A stretch of 64,000 nt of DNA from CBDCMJ01 sp965218875 (lineage in GTDB: Bacteria > Chloroflexota > Dehalococcoidia > Lucifugimonadales > UBA3495), in the NCBI GenBank assembly GCA_965218875.1, contig OZ244707.1, positions 3,037,020 to 3,101,019 of the forward strand, read 5' to 3'. Made by a program: the position numbers and the translations under genes. Under the pieces are notes generated by a model. It did not search any database and was not told the origin of the DNA. It saw only the letters and a list, made by a program, of their open reading frames with translations. This document shows positions 41,805-50,474 of the stretch, in pieces. The first letter of the stretch is position 1; the number at the start of each line of letters is the position of its first letter.

Positions 41805-42896
41805 ATGGACTTCAAGATAGCGGTATTGCCCGGCGACGGTATCGGCCCAGAGGTGACCGCCGAGGCGGTCAAGGTGCTGCAGGCCATGGGCGCGGCCTTT
41901 GGACACCGGTTTGAACTGGAATACGGGGACGTGGGAGGCATTTCCATCGACAATCACGGCGCGGCCCTGCTGCCCGAGGTGTGCGCCCTGACCGAGGGGG
42001 CCGACGGCGTGTTGTTCGGCGCCGTGGGCGGACCCAAGTGGGACGACCCGTCGGCAACCGTGCGCCCGGAAGAGGCCATACTCCAACTGCGCTCCCACAT
42101 GGGCGTCTTCGCCAATATCCGCCCCGTGAAGGTGTACCCCTGGCTGGCCGACGCCAGCCCCCTGAAATCGCAGGTCCTGGAAGGCGTGGACATGGTGGTG
42201 ATACGTGAGCTTACCGGCGGCCTCTACTATGCCGAACCCAAGAGCCGCCACGAGACTCACCGGGGTTGGGCCGCGGTGGACACCATGCGCTACAGCCAAG
42301 CGGAGATAGAGCGCATTCTCAGGGTGGGCTTCGAGGTGGCCCGCGGGCGCCGGGGCAAGCTGGCGTCGGTGGACAAGGCCAACGTGTTGGAGTGCTCCCG
42401 GCTGTGGCGGCGGCTGGCCGCCCAGTTGTCGGAGGAGTATCCCGACGTGGAGTTGGAGCACGTGCTGGTGGACAACTGCGCCATGCAGCTAATCCAGCGC
42501 CCGGCGTCTTTCGACGTCATCGTTGCCGAAAACACTTTTGGCGACATCCTGAGCGACGAAGCTTCCGTGCTGGCGGCGTCCCTGGGTCTGCTGCCGTCGG
42601 CCAGCCTCTCGCAAGTGCCGGAGATTGGCAGGAAGACTCCGGGGCTGTACGAGCCCATCCACGGCACCGCGCCGGACATCGCCGGACAGGGCATAGCCAA
42701 CCCCGTCGCGTCGGTGCTCAGCGTGGCCATGATGGCCCGGTACTCCCTGGGCTTGACCGAGGAGGCGACGAGCATCGAGGGGGCGGTGGAGCAGGTGTTG
42801 GGCCAGGACTACCGCACGGCGGACATCGCCACCGCCGGTTCCCGGCGGGTGGGGTCGGCCGAGATGGGGGACCTCATAGCGGCGGCCCTGGGGTGA
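41805..42896 (+). CDS. leuB: 3-Isopropylmalate dehydrogenase
   Basis: Oxidises 3-isopropylmalate to the 2-keto acid in leucine synthesis with NAD. From the ATG at 41805 (MDFKIAVLPGDGIGPEVTAE) there are 363 residues. Family blocks: DGVLFGAVGGPKWDD, LRSHMGVFANIRPVK, VVIRELTGGLYYAEPK, a Lys/Asp region VDKANVLECSRLWRR, VDNCAMQLIQRP, NTFGDILSDEASVLAASLGLLP and EPIHGTAPDIAGQGIANP. The ELTGGLYYAEP and substrate-site pattern fit IPMDH rather than isocitrate dehydrogenase. GGGAGA precedes the start. The CaCA exchanger follows after 47 bases. Confidence 0.95.
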   Translation: MDFKIAVLPGDGIGPEVTAEAVKVLQAMGAAFGHRFELEYGDVGGISIDNHGAALLPEVCALTEGADGVLFGAVGGPKWDDPSATVRPEEAILQLRSHMGVFANIRPVKVYPWLADASPLKSQVLEGVDMVVIRELTGGLYYAEPKSRHETHRGWAAVDTMRYSQAEIERILRVGFEVARGRRGKLASVDKANVLECSRLWRRLAAQLSEEYPDVELEHVLVDNCAMQLIQRPASFDVIVAENTFGDILSDEASVLAASLGLLPSASLSQVPEIGRKTPGLYEPIHGTAPDIAGQGIANPVASVLSVAMMARYSLGLTEEATSIEGAVEQVLGQDYRTADIATAGSRRVGSAEMGDLIAAALG

Positions 42897-42943
42897 AGCG
42901 CGGCCCCCTGAGACCAGCGTTATGACCCGGCGGACATGGGACC

Positions 42944-43987
42944 GTGGGCGCTGAACTGGCGGCAGCCGTTGGCGTATTCCTGGCAAGCGCCCTGGCGGTG
43001 GTCTTCTTCGGGTACAGGCTGGCCGTATACGGCAACGCCCTGGCGGGCCTGACCGGCTGGGGCCGGGTGTTCGTCGGGAGCCTGCTCCTGGCCCTGGTCA
43101 CCTCGCTGCCCGAGCTCACCACCAACGTGTCGGCGGTGCGTCTGGAGCCCCCCAACCCGGAGCTGTCGGTGGGCAACGTGTTCGGCGCCAACATGCTCAA
43201 CATGTTCACCTTCGCCGTGGTCGCCCTGGTGTTCGGCGGCAAGCGATTTCTGCAGAAGATAGCCCGGGAGCAAGGCTACCTGATCGGCGCGGCCGCGGTC
43301 TTGACGGCGGCGGCCGTCATCTTCGCCGCGGTCAAGATGGACACAGCGGCCTGGCAGATAGGGCTTTCCTCGCTGGTGCTCCTCCTTGTGTTCATTCCGG
43401 CTATGCGGCTGGTCTACGTGACCCGTCCCACCGGCGAGGAGGAGGACGAGGAAGCCCCGGGCATTACCCTGAGGAAGGCCTGGCTGTTGTTCGGCCTGTC
43501 CTCGGCCGGGGTGGTAGTCGCCGGAATCTTCCTGGCTTGGAGCAGCGACCAGATAGCGGACATCACGGGGGTAGCTTCCAGCACCCTGGGCATCCTGGCG
43601 GTTTCCCTGGTCACCACCATGCCCGAGGCCACGTCCACCATAGCCGCGGCCCGCATCGGTGCGGTGGACCTGGGCGTCGCCGGCCTGTTCGGCAGCTGCG
43701 CCTTCAACGTGACCATTCTCTTCTACGCGGATATTTTCTACCGGGACGGCATCCTGCTGAACCAGGCCGAGCCGGCCCACCTGATCGCCGGCGGCATAGC
43801 CCTGGGCCTCATCCTGGCGGCGCTCGTGCTCATACTGGCCCGCGAGCGGGTCCACAGGACGGCCCTCGCCGCCGGCCTGGCGGTCATGGCAGCCGTATAC
43901 CTGGCCGGGGCGGCGGCCATAGCGGTGCTGGGGACCGCTGAGGACAGTGGTGAAGACGGGGGCGCGGCACATGTGGTGGACGCGTAG
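42944..43987 (+). CDS. Sodium/calcium exchanger (CaCA) family membrane protein
   Basis: A 347-residue cation antiporter with about ten membrane segments and the two inverted alpha-repeats that form the ion site: LALVTSLPELTTNVSAVRLE then GNVFGANMLNM in the first half, and LAVSLVTTMPEATSTIAAAR then GLFGSCAFNV in the second. The acidic residues of each PE(L/A) motif are present. A short acidic loop (GEEEDEEAPG) separates the halves. Ca2+/H+ or Na+/Ca2+ exchange is expected. GTG start at 42944 without a strong ribosome-binding site. It follows leuB and may be co-transcribed. Confidence 0.88.
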   Translation: MGAELAAAVGVFLASALAVVFFGYRLAVYGNALAGLTGWGRVFVGSLLLALVTSLPELTTNVSAVRLEPPNPELSVGNVFGANMLNMFTFAVVALVFGGKRFLQKIAREQGYLIGAAAVLTAAAVIFAAVKMDTAAWQIGLSSLVLLLVFIPAMRLVYVTRPTGEEEDEEAPGITLRKAWLLFGLSSAGVVVAGIFLAWSSDQIADITGVASSTLGILAVSLVTTMPEATSTIAAARIGAVDLGVAGLFGSCAFNVTILFYADIFYRDGILLNQAEPAHLIAGGIALGLILAALVLILARERVHRTALAAGLAVMAAVYLAGAAAIAVLGTAEDSGEDGGAAHVVDA

Positions 43988-44120
43988 GATAGGCCGTCGG
44001 CGGCTTAACCCGCGTAAGCGGAGCACTTGTCCATTGGCTCCCTCCAAACCGAGCGGGAAGCTTTCCTCGCATCCGGCTCTACAGTGTCTTTACAGCAGGT
44101 AACGTCCAGGGCCTTTTAGC

Positions 44121-44219
44121 TGTCATTCCTCGCTCCGCTCGGAATAGGAGATTCTTGGGTCCGGGCGACCTTGGCCTTTGACAGAGATTTTAGATTCCTC
44201 CCGTTGGTTCGGAATGACA
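44121..44219. repeat. MITE-like palindromic element with perfect 9-bp ends
   Basis: TGTCATTCC (44121-44129) and its exact reverse complement GGAATGACA (44211-44219) bound a 99-bp element. Just inside, the left arm has AGGAGATTCT and the right arm AGATTCCTCC, matching the AGGAATCT of other family members. It is intergenic and non-coding. Confidence 0.65.
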
Positions 44220-44286
44220 GGTTGGGACTAGGGTGACAATTAAAAGACCCTGAGGTAGCGTCTGAGCTGTGTTGACATCCCCGAAA

Positions 44287-44718
44287 TCAGCCGACTTCCA
44301 GGTATGCGCTCCACAAGGTGAGGTACGTCAAGGGTTGACTGCCTGCCGGGAGGGTGATTTCCACGACCTGACCGGGCGCCAGGTCGACCGGGGTGGACGG
44401 GCCTAACCTAATCTCGTTTGAGAGGTGGACTTCAACTCTGACACTCCCCAGGTTGGCCTTTGTGGTGTTCTCCACCGTACCCGTGAAGGCGTCGGCGGCC
44501 CAGTCGTACGACAGGACCGCCTGTGCCCCTGCTCGGTGAAAGTGGAGGGTATCGATGAGAGCCAAGTCCGGAGCGGGGTATACGCCGGCCTCGCGCAACT
44601 CCGCATAGCTGAACCACCCGGACTCAGAGTCGCCGCTACAGCCGACGAGGGCTAGGACTAGGCCAAGGGTCCCCAGGAGGACGCCTACCTTGACCAGCTT
44701 CGGGCTAGGTTGCCGCAC
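44287..44718 (-). CDS. Putative lipoprotein with FxLYD-like domain
   Basis: From a GTG at 44718 the protein starts with a basic N-terminus (RQPSPKLVK), a hydrophobic run VGVLLGTLGLVLALVG and a Cys, a lipobox ending VGC, so it should be lipid-anchored. The mature part of about 110 residues includes FTGTVENTTKANLGSVRVEV, then PGQVVEITLPAG, which resembles FxLYD-type immunoglobulin-like domains. GGGGA precedes this start; a GTG at 44745 would add nine residues and lies in a tandem 12-base repeat. Function unknown. It stands alone. Confidence 0.65.
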   Translation of the reverse strand: MRQPSPKLVKVGVLLGTLGLVLALVGCSGDSESGWFSYAELREAGVYPAPDLALIDTLHFHRAGAQAVLSYDWAADAFTGTVENTTKANLGSVRVEVHLSNEIRLGPSTPVDLAPGQVVEITLPAGSQPLTYLTLWSAYLEVG

Positions 44719-45009
44719 GTTTTCCCCTTGCCACTTGTAGGCCACTTGTAGGAAGGAGCGGCGTTAGTGTATCACCGTTGAGACACTGCCTATTTTTTCC
44801 CGGCGTGGTTGCCAGTCGCCGCTGTGGGCGTTCAGATGGGAATTACGGCGGACCACGAAGGTCTTGCGCCATCCGCGCCCCATGCCCCGCAACCCGCCGG
44901 GGAGGCGCCGGTTTGCGGCGCGGCAGCCTGGGACCATTGGGGATGCCGGGGCGAGGCTCAGGGGTGTCTCGGTCTGGCGGACGCTCGGCGTGGCTCGACG
45001 CCGGCAGCC

Positions 45010-45423
45010 TCAGGTAACGTCCAGGGTTTCCTCGGTTACCACGCCGGCGTTGATGCGAAACAGGCGGACCTGGGGATTCCCCTCATCCATCAACGACACC
45101 AGGGCGTAGGCCACGTCGGGCCACAGCTCCTCAGTACCCCGGGCGATGCGGACGTCGGTATCGGAAGGATAGGCTTCGCTGCGGGTGTGAGAGTGGTATA
45201 TGGCCATGAGGTCCCATCCGTTGTCCCCCGCCTCTTGATCGACCCTCACGATTTCCCCGGGGTCCATGGAGAAACGGAATGGACTGGCCTCCACGTTGGT
45301 CATGCGGTAAAGCTTGGAGACCTGCCCGTCGCGCCCGGCCAGGATGCCGCAGCACTCGTTGGGGAGGCCTTCCCTGGCATGGGCCACCATCTCGTCGACA
45401 AACCGCTTTTCAATCTGCGCCAA
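45010..45423 (-). CDS. M67-family (JAMM/MPN) metalloprotease
   Basis: A 137-residue JAB/MPN protein. The JAMM zinc site is complete: Glu in LPNECCGILAG, then AIYHSHTRSEAYPSDTD, which satisfies HxHx7Sx2D. Bacterial relatives cleave C-terminal tails of ubiquitin-like sulfur carriers such as ThiS or CysO, or of Ubl modifiers. The usual Pro after the second His is a Thr here. It is the last gene of a minus-strand run with the phosphatase and the DUF167 gene. No ThiS-like gene is nearby. Confidence 0.85.
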   Translation of the reverse strand: MAQIEKRFVDEMVAHAREGLPNECCGILAGRDGQVSKLYRMTNVEASPFRFSMDPGEIVRVDQEAGDNGWDLMAIYHSHTRSEAYPSDTDVRIARGTEELWPDVAYALVSLMDEGNPQVRLFRINAGVVTEETLDVT

Positions 45424-45486
45424 AGAGGCCTCCTTTGCCGGCCGGGGTCAAGCTCCCACGCCGCCGCCGGAGTGACATCCGGCGGA

Positions 45487-45948
45487 TCATGCCGGTTGCA
45501 GGCCCTGGGGCCGGAGGGTCTCGGCGTAGCGGTGGACGGCTTGTTCCTGCTCTTGGGTCTGAATGGAATCAGGGCGCAGCACGCGGACCCGTCGGATGGC
45601 GTCGGGCGCCGGGTAGCCCTGGTTTACCAGGTAACAAGCCAGCACGGCGCCGGTGCGACCCAGTCCAGCGTAGCAGGTGACCACCACCGGCCGCTCCCAG
45701 GTCTCTATCTGTTCCGATATGAACCCCACCATGCGGTCGATCTGCTCCGGGGCGGGAGGGGTGAAATCCGGCACCGGCTCGTAGAGGTCCAGCAGCCCGG
45801 CGCCCTCTCCGGAGATGGTCTCTTGCTCCATCCGCACGATGGCCCCGATGTCCCTTAGCTTGAAGAACACCAGGTCTCGGGCCGAGACCGGACCCTGGGC
45901 GCCGGCCAGGGAACCGGGAAGGACCCAGCTAAAGTTCAGGCGCTCCAC
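45487..45948 (-). CDS. Dual-specificity/tyrosine phosphatase-like protein
   Basis: A 153-residue cysteine phosphatase. The P-loop is CYAGLGRTG (CX5R), followed by AVLACYLVNQGYPAPDAIRR; the start MERLNFSWVLPGSLAGAQGP resembles atypical DUSPs such as DUSP23. The His usually found before the Cys is Thr here, and the general-acid Asp is likely in DLYEPVPDF. Substrates may be proteins, nucleotides or phospholipids. It sits 63 bases before the JAMM gene and 23 bases after the DUF167 gene. Confidence 0.8.
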   Translation of the reverse strand: MERLNFSWVLPGSLAGAQGPVSARDLVFFKLRDIGAIVRMEQETISGEGAGLLDLYEPVPDFTPPAPEQIDRMVGFISEQIETWERPVVVTCYAGLGRTGAVLACYLVNQGYPAPDAIRRVRVLRPDSIQTQEQEQAVHRYAETLRPQGLQPA

Positions 45949-45971
45949 GCTACCGGCTCCCCATGGCGCCG

Positions 45972-46286
45972 TTACTCATCCGGGTTGAAGGCCGCGCGGG
46001 ATTGGGCCGCCAGGCGGCGAGCCGCTTCGTCCTGGGAAATGGATTCCACCGACACCAGCTTGTTCCTGGACCCATGACCCCGGACGATTTTAACGCCGCT
46101 CTTGGGGACTCCCAGCGCCTTGGCCAGCAGAGAGACCACCGCCGAGTTGGCTTTGCCGTCCTCCGGCGGGGCGGCGACCCGCAAACGCACACTGTCCCCG
46201 CGATAGCCGTCCACCCGGTCGCGGGAAGCCCCGGCCTGCACCCTCACCTTGAGAGAGATGGCAGTCTGATATATTATCCCTGGCAT
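45972..46286 (-). CDS. DUF167 (YggU-like) protein
   Basis: A 104-residue DUF167 protein. The diagnostic text is LKVRVQAGASRDRVDGYRGD, then LRVAAPPEDGKANSAVVSLL and the SGVKIVRGHGSRNKLV segment. The fold is a small alpha/beta domain with unproven role. I prefer the ATG at 46286 (MPGIIYQTAISLKV) over the frame extending to 46379. It leads the DUF167-phosphatase-JAMM run and is divergent from the crotonase gene with 46 bases between starts. Confidence 0.9.
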   Translation of the reverse strand: MPGIIYQTAISLKVRVQAGASRDRVDGYRGDSVRLRVAAPPEDGKANSAVVSLLAKALGVPKSGVKIVRGHGSRNKLVSVESISQDEAARRLAAQSRAAFNPDE

Positions 46287-46332
46287 TGTTGTGCGGACAT
46301 CCGAGACCACGCCCGAACGGCGGGAGATTCCA

Positions 46333-47112
46333 TTGCAGTATACCAACATCATCCTGGAAAAAGACAACTCGGTGGCCACCGTCCGCCTGGACCGGGCGGA
46401 GGCGTTGAACGCCCTGAGTCTGCAACTCCTGGAGGAGCTATCGGCGGCGTTGACGGAGGTGGAAGGCGACCAGGGGATGAAGGCCCTGGTGGTGCGGGGC
46501 GAAGGCCGGGCCTTCTGCGCCGGCGCGGACCTTACCTACCTGGGTGACGCCTTCACCGCTCCCGACCGGCTGGACGCTTACCTGCGCCTGATGAACGGCG
46601 TGCTGTTCCGGTTGGAAGAGCTCCCTGTTCCCGTGGTGGCCGTGGTGCACGGGTTTGCCCTGGCAGGCGGCCTGGAGCTCATGCTTGCCTGCGACCTGGC
46701 CATCGTCGCGGAGGACGCCCGCATAGGAGACCAACACGTCAACTTCGGCCTGATGCCGGGCGGCGGCTCCACCCAGCGTCTGCCCCGGCGCATCGGGTTG
46801 CAGCGGGCCATGGAACTGTTGACCACCGGCCGCTGGCTTTCCGGGACGGAAGCGGCCCAGTGGGGCTTGGCGTTGCGAGCGGCGCCTGCGGCACAACTGG
46901 ACGAATCCCTGGAGGAGTTGCTGGCCCAACTGCGCAACAAGAGCCGCCCCGGCCTGGGCTGGATCAAGTCGGTGACCCTCCGGGGCCGCGATTTGCCGCT
47001 GCGGGACGGCGTGGCGCTGGAGAGATTGGCCTTCGAGCAGTACGTAGCGACGTCTCCTCATCCCACTGAGGGCATACGGGCGTTCAAAGAGAAGCGGCAG
47101 CCGGCGTTCTGA
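46333..47112 (+). CDS. Enoyl-CoA hydratase/isomerase (crotonase) family protein
   Basis: A 259-residue crotonase. Start TTG at 46333 (QYTNIILEKDNSVATVRLDR) has GGGAGA upstream; a GTG at 46291 would add 14 codons. The CoA-site and oxyanion-hole blocks are GRAFCAGADL and HGFALAGGLELMLACDLAIV. The first catalytic Glu (GGLE) is present. The second, which in hydratases is the Glu of a PEI or PEV text, is replaced by His in RIGDQHVNFGLMPGGGSTQ. This suggests an isomerase, hydrolase or dehalogenase-like activity rather than classical hydration. A TGATATATT extended -10 lies at 46267-46275. Confidence 0.85.
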   Translation: MQYTNIILEKDNSVATVRLDRAEALNALSLQLLEELSAALTEVEGDQGMKALVVRGEGRAFCAGADLTYLGDAFTAPDRLDAYLRLMNGVLFRLEELPVPVVAVVHGFALAGGLELMLACDLAIVAEDARIGDQHVNFGLMPGGGSTQRLPRRIGLQRAMELLTTGRWLSGTEAAQWGLALRAAPAAQLDESLEELLAQLRNKSRPGLGWIKSVTLRGRDLPLRDGVALERLAFEQYVATSPHPTEGIRAFKEKRQPAF

Positions 47113-47118
47113 CGCGGT

Positions 47119-47147
47119 TAGACAGCCCATGGCGCCGATGCTATTAT
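47119..47147 (+). promoter_or_regulatory. Promoter for metF
   Basis: TAGACA (47119-47124), 17-base spacer, TATTAT (47142-47147) preceded by TG one base before, an extended -10. Predicted start near 47154 leaves a leader of about 145 bases that has no riboswitch I can identify. Confidence 0.6.
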
Positions 47148-47298
47148 GGACTGACCCTTAGCCAGGGCTGGCGGTTTATGGCTTGACTTCCGGCCTAGCC
47201 CCGCAAGCGTCATTCTCCGCCGGCGCATCACCCGGCTTGGGCCGCCCCGGGCGCAACCCAAGCCCCGCCCAAAGTCCCACCACCGGCCAAGTTCCCGG

Positions 47299-48195
47299 TT
47301 GCAGGCTTCCACGTTGAGAATCAAAGACGTTCTAGATACAACCCGCACCATTTCCTTTGAGTTTTTCCCTCCCAAGGCTGCCGACGGGATCCCGGCCGTA
47401 TTCCGAACCGTCGACCGGCTGAAGGCGTACCGTCCCGATTTCGTGTCGGTTACCTACGGCGCGGGCGGGTCCACCAGGGCCTTCACCGAAGAGATCACCT
47501 TGGGCATCAAGTCGGAGGCCTCCCTGGAGGTGATGGCCCACCTGACCTGCGTCGGACAGACCAAGTCGGAAGTCCACGGGGTCCTCCAGAGGCTGCAAGA
47601 CGCCGGCATCGAGAACGTCATCGCCCTGCGGGGAGACCAGCCCCAGGAACAAGCGCCCGAGGCGCCGGCGGAGGATGGGTTTCCTCACGCCAGCGACTTG
47701 ATAGGCCACATACGGGAGCATTTTCACTTCGGCGTGGCGGCCGCCTGCTACCCAGAGGGCCACACCGAGTCTACCGACCTGGCCGTGGACCTAGAGCACA
47801 TCAAGCTCAAGGTGGAGCGGGGGGCCGACTTTCTCATCACCCAGCTTTTCTACGACAACGGCGACTATTTCGCGTTCCTGGACCGGGCCAAGCGGGCCGG
47901 GGTCGACGTTCCCATCATCCCCGGCGTGCTGCCCATTCTGAGCACCCCCCAAATCCGCCGGTTCACCTCCCTGTGCGGCTCCAAGATTCCCGCGTCCCTG
48001 GACCAACAATTGGAGAGGTTTGCTGATGACGACGACGCGGTGCGGGAGCTGGGCGTTGACTACGCCACCAGGCAGGTGCAGGAGCTATGGGAGGCCGGGG
48101 CGCCGGGGGTCCACTTCTACGTCCTCAACCGCAGCTACTCGGTCTCCAAAATCCTGGCGAATCTGGACCTGCCCGGACACACCGATGGGAGTTGA
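47299..48195 (+). CDS. metF: Methylenetetrahydrofolate reductase
   Basis: Reduces 5,10-methylene-tetrahydrofolate to 5-methyl-tetrahydrofolate with a flavin. TIM-barrel landmarks are TISFEFFPPKAADG, the DFVSVTYGAGGSTR block with the catalytic Glu of the preceding FEFF text, MAHLTCVGQT, NVIALRGDQP, ACYPEGHTES, ADFLITQLFYDN and IIPGVLPI. At 298 residues it is the bacterial short form. The start is a TTG at 47299; a second TTG at 47314 is possible. acpS and nnrDE follow on the same strand after 87 bases. Confidence 0.95.
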   Translation: MQASTLRIKDVLDTTRTISFEFFPPKAADGIPAVFRTVDRLKAYRPDFVSVTYGAGGSTRAFTEEITLGIKSEASLEVMAHLTCVGQTKSEVHGVLQRLQDAGIENVIALRGDQPQEQAPEAPAEDGFPHASDLIGHIREHFHFGVAAACYPEGHTESTDLAVDLEHIKLKVERGADFLITQLFYDNGDYFAFLDRAKRAGVDVPIIPGVLPILSTPQIRRFTSLCGSKIPASLDQQLERFADDDDAVRELGVDYATRQVQELWEAGAPGVHFYVLNRSYSVSKILANLDLPGHTDGS

Positions 48196-48282
48196 CGAGG
48201 AGACACCGGCGGCGGGCGCCCCCCGGCGCGGCCTCTTGCGGTTGCCGCCGGGCGGCGTCTCTCCGGTGGCCGTCGGGACGGC

Positions 48283-48681
48283 ATGAATCCATCCCAGGCG
48301 TCTCCGAGCCTAACCTCAGGCGTTGACATCATAGAAATCTCGCGGGTGGGCGAAGTCTTGGAGCGCTACGGGCGGCGGTTCCTAGAGCGAATCTACACTC
48401 CCAACGAGATAGCCTACTGCCGCGAGCGTCCCCCCAACCTGGCGGCCCGGTTCGCCGCCAAAGAGGCGACGATGAAAGCTCTGGGCACCGGGGTGCGGGG
48501 CGTGGGTTGGAAAGACATCGAGGTAGTCCGCCGTCCCAGCGGGGCGCCCGCCATCGTCCTCAGGGGGCGGGCCAAGGCCAGGGCGCGGCTCCTGGGTGTC
48601 GAGGAAATATCCGTTAGCCTGTCCCACTCCCGGGAGTACGCCGTGGCCTTCGTGGTGGCGCGGCTGGGAGCCCCGGCGTGA
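48283..48681 (+). CDS. acpS: Holo-[acyl-carrier-protein] synthase
   Basis: Transfers phosphopantetheine from CoA to apo-ACP. The 132-residue protein has SGVDIIEISRVGEVL with the Mg2+-binding Asp, the FLERIYTPNEIAYC segment, and AARFAAKEATMKALGTG with the second metal-binding Glu and a Lys for CoA. VSLSHSREYAVAFV closes the domain. The stop overlaps the nnrDE start by 4 bases (GTGA). The pairing AcpS-NnrDE is common in bacteria. Confidence 0.94.
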   Translation: MNPSQASPSLTSGVDIIEISRVGEVLERYGRRFLERIYTPNEIAYCRERPPNLAARFAAKEATMKALGTGVRGVGWKDIEVVRRPSGAPAIVLRGRAKARARLLGVEEISVSLSHSREYAVAFVVARLGAPA

Positions 48682-50252
48682 AGGTGGTCACCGCAGCGCA
48701 AATGCTCGCCCTGGAGCAGGCGGCGGACCGACGGGGGATCAGCGCCGATTCACTCATGGAGACCGCCGGGCTTAGGGTGGCCGAGGCCGCCCTCGCCATG
48801 CTCGACGGTGTGGCCGCCGTCCCGCTGCTGGTCCTGGTTGGACCGGGCAACAACGGGGCCGACGGGCTGGTGGCCGCCCGCCACCTGGGCCGTTGGGGGG
48901 CCCGGGTAACGGCCTACGTGGTGGCGACCCGCCCCGCCCAAGACCCCAAGATGGACCTGGCCGCGAGCTACGGCGTCGACGTGCTGCGGGCTGCCGAAGA
49001 CCCGGGCCTGATCCGCCTTGCCTTGCTCCTAGAGCGCTCCCGCCTGGTCATAGACGCCGTATTGGGTGCAGGAAGGGGCAGGCCCCTGGAAGGGGTGGTC
49101 AAAGACGCCCTCTCGATTCTGGCGCGGGCCCGGGCCCAACCCGGGGGGCCCTTGCTGCTGGCCCTGGACCTGCCCACCGGGCTCAACCCGGATTCAGGCG
49201 AAGTGGACCCGGCCTGCCCAGCCGCCGACCTGACCCTAACATTGGGCCGGCCCAAAGCCGGACTGCTGGCCTTTCCCGGCGCGGCCCGGACGGGAAGGCT
49301 GGAGGTGGCCGACATCAGCCTCCCCTCGGACATGGAGGAGGAGCGGGACATAGACCTCGAGCTGTTGACGGCGGCCAGGGCCGGGCAACTGCTGCCGCCC
49401 CGGCCCTCCGACTCTCACAAGGGCAGCTTCGGCCACGCCCTGGTGGTGGCCGGCTCGAGGCATTACGTAGGCGCCGCCTTCCTAGCGTCACAAGCGGCCC
49501 TCCGGGTTGGAAGCGGGCTGGTAACGCTGGCGTCCCCGGAGAGCGTCTATGCCATAGCCGCGGGCAAACTCACCGAGGCCATCCACCTGCCCCTTCCCGA
49601 AGACGGCGAGGGGCGCGTTCACCCCGACGCCGCCGGCGTGATCACGTCCAAGCTGGACCGCTACGACGCCCTGTTGGTGGGCTGCGGCCTGGGATGGTCT
49701 CCGGGGACCGCTCACTTCCTGGAGAAGCTGCTCCTGGACCGACGCCACAGCGTGCCCGCCCTGGTGGACGCCGACGGCTTGAACAACCTGTCCCAGTTGC
49801 CCGATTGGTCGCAGCGTCTGAGGGGGCCAACCCTGCTTACCCCCCACCCGGGAGAGATGGCCACCCTCACCGGCGAGGCAATATCCCAAGTCCAGCAGGA
49901 CCGGCCCGGGTTCGCCCGGCGTTGGGCCTGCCACTGGAACACGGTCGTCGCCCTAAAAGGGGCCCACACAGTGGTCGCGGAACCCGCGGGCATGGCCCGT
50001 ATCTCGCCCTTCGCCAACCCCGGCTTGGCCTCGGGAGGGACCGGCGACGTGCTGAGCGGCATCATCACCGGGCTCATGGCCCAGGGCCTCTCCCCCAGCG
50101 ACGCGGCCTGCTGCGGCGTGTACCTTCACGGGCACGCGGCGGAGACGGTGCGGGCGCGGTTGGGCGACGCCGGCATGATTGCCTCCGACTTGGTCCAAGA
50201 GCTGCCCACGGCCGTAAGGGACCTGCGGACGGCAGCCCGCAGCCGGCCGTGA
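48678..50252 (+). CDS. nnrDE: Bifunctional NAD(P)H-hydrate epimerase/dehydratase
   Basis: Repairs hydrated NADH and NADPH. The N-terminal epimerase (NnrE, about residues 1-215) has MKVVTAAQMLALEQAA, LMETAGLRVAEA, LVGPGNNGADGLVAARHL with Ala in place of the usual second Gly, and LALDLPTGLNPDSG. The C-terminal ADP-dependent dehydratase (NnrD) has HKGSFGHALVVAGS, LLVGCGLGWSPGT, LVDADGLNNL, LTPHPGEMATLTG and FANPGLASGGTGDVLSGIIT with the catalytic Asp. GTG start at 48678 overlaps the acpS stop, so translation should be coupled. Confidence 0.94.
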   Translation: MKVVTAAQMLALEQAADRRGISADSLMETAGLRVAEAALAMLDGVAAVPLLVLVGPGNNGADGLVAARHLGRWGARVTAYVVATRPAQDPKMDLAASYGVDVLRAAEDPGLIRLALLLERSRLVIDAVLGAGRGRPLEGVVKDALSILARARAQPGGPLLLALDLPTGLNPDSGEVDPACPAADLTLTLGRPKAGLLAFPGAARTGRLEVADISLPSDMEEERDIDLELLTAARAGQLLPPRPSDSHKGSFGHALVVAGSRHYVGAAFLASQAALRVGSGLVTLASPESVYAIAAGKLTEAIHLPLPEDGEGRVHPDAAGVITSKLDRYDALLVGCGLGWSPGTAHFLEKLLLDRRHSVPALVDADGLNNLSQLPDWSQRLRGPTLLTPHPGEMATLTGEAISQVQQDRPGFARRWACHWNTVVALKGAHTVVAEPAGMARISPFANPGLASGGTGDVLSGIITGLMAQGLSPSDAACCGVYLHGHAAETVRARLGDAGMIASDLVQELPTAVRDLRTAARSRP

Positions 50253-50288
50253 CCAGATCCGCCCCATGGGAAGCCCGTAACGGCCGTA

Positions 50289-50297
50289 TGCTATACT
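50289..50297 (+). promoter_or_regulatory. Extended -10 element before the HEAT-repeat gene
   Basis: TGCTATACT: TG, one base, then TATACT. No clear -35. If used, the leader to the ATG at 50475 would be about 170 bases, with a small AAGCCG/CGGCTT hairpin near its end. Confidence 0.4.
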
Positions 50298-50474
50298 CTG
50301 ACACCGGTTTGACCGTCCGGCGAAATCAGACTTGCCGCAGGCCCGCCGGAGAGGCCGTCCGAATTCAGTCCTTGCGCGTAACGTTGCATATGTGCGGCAC
50401 GGCTAAGGCTTGTCGGCGCTCCAAGCCGGAAGCAAAACGGCTTCGGGGCCCGCGGGAACCGGGCTAGGAGAGGA

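Noticed and set aside
44778..45017. Small Arg/Gly-rich frame
   Set aside because: No ribosome-binding site or family text; GC-driven.
47155..47298. SAM or THF riboswitch in the metF leader
   Set aside because: I looked for the conserved cores and found none.
48893..50467. Plus-strand frame of about 524 codons
   Set aside because: Out-of-frame shadow of nnrDE, rich in Arg/Gly/Pro, with no homologous motifs.
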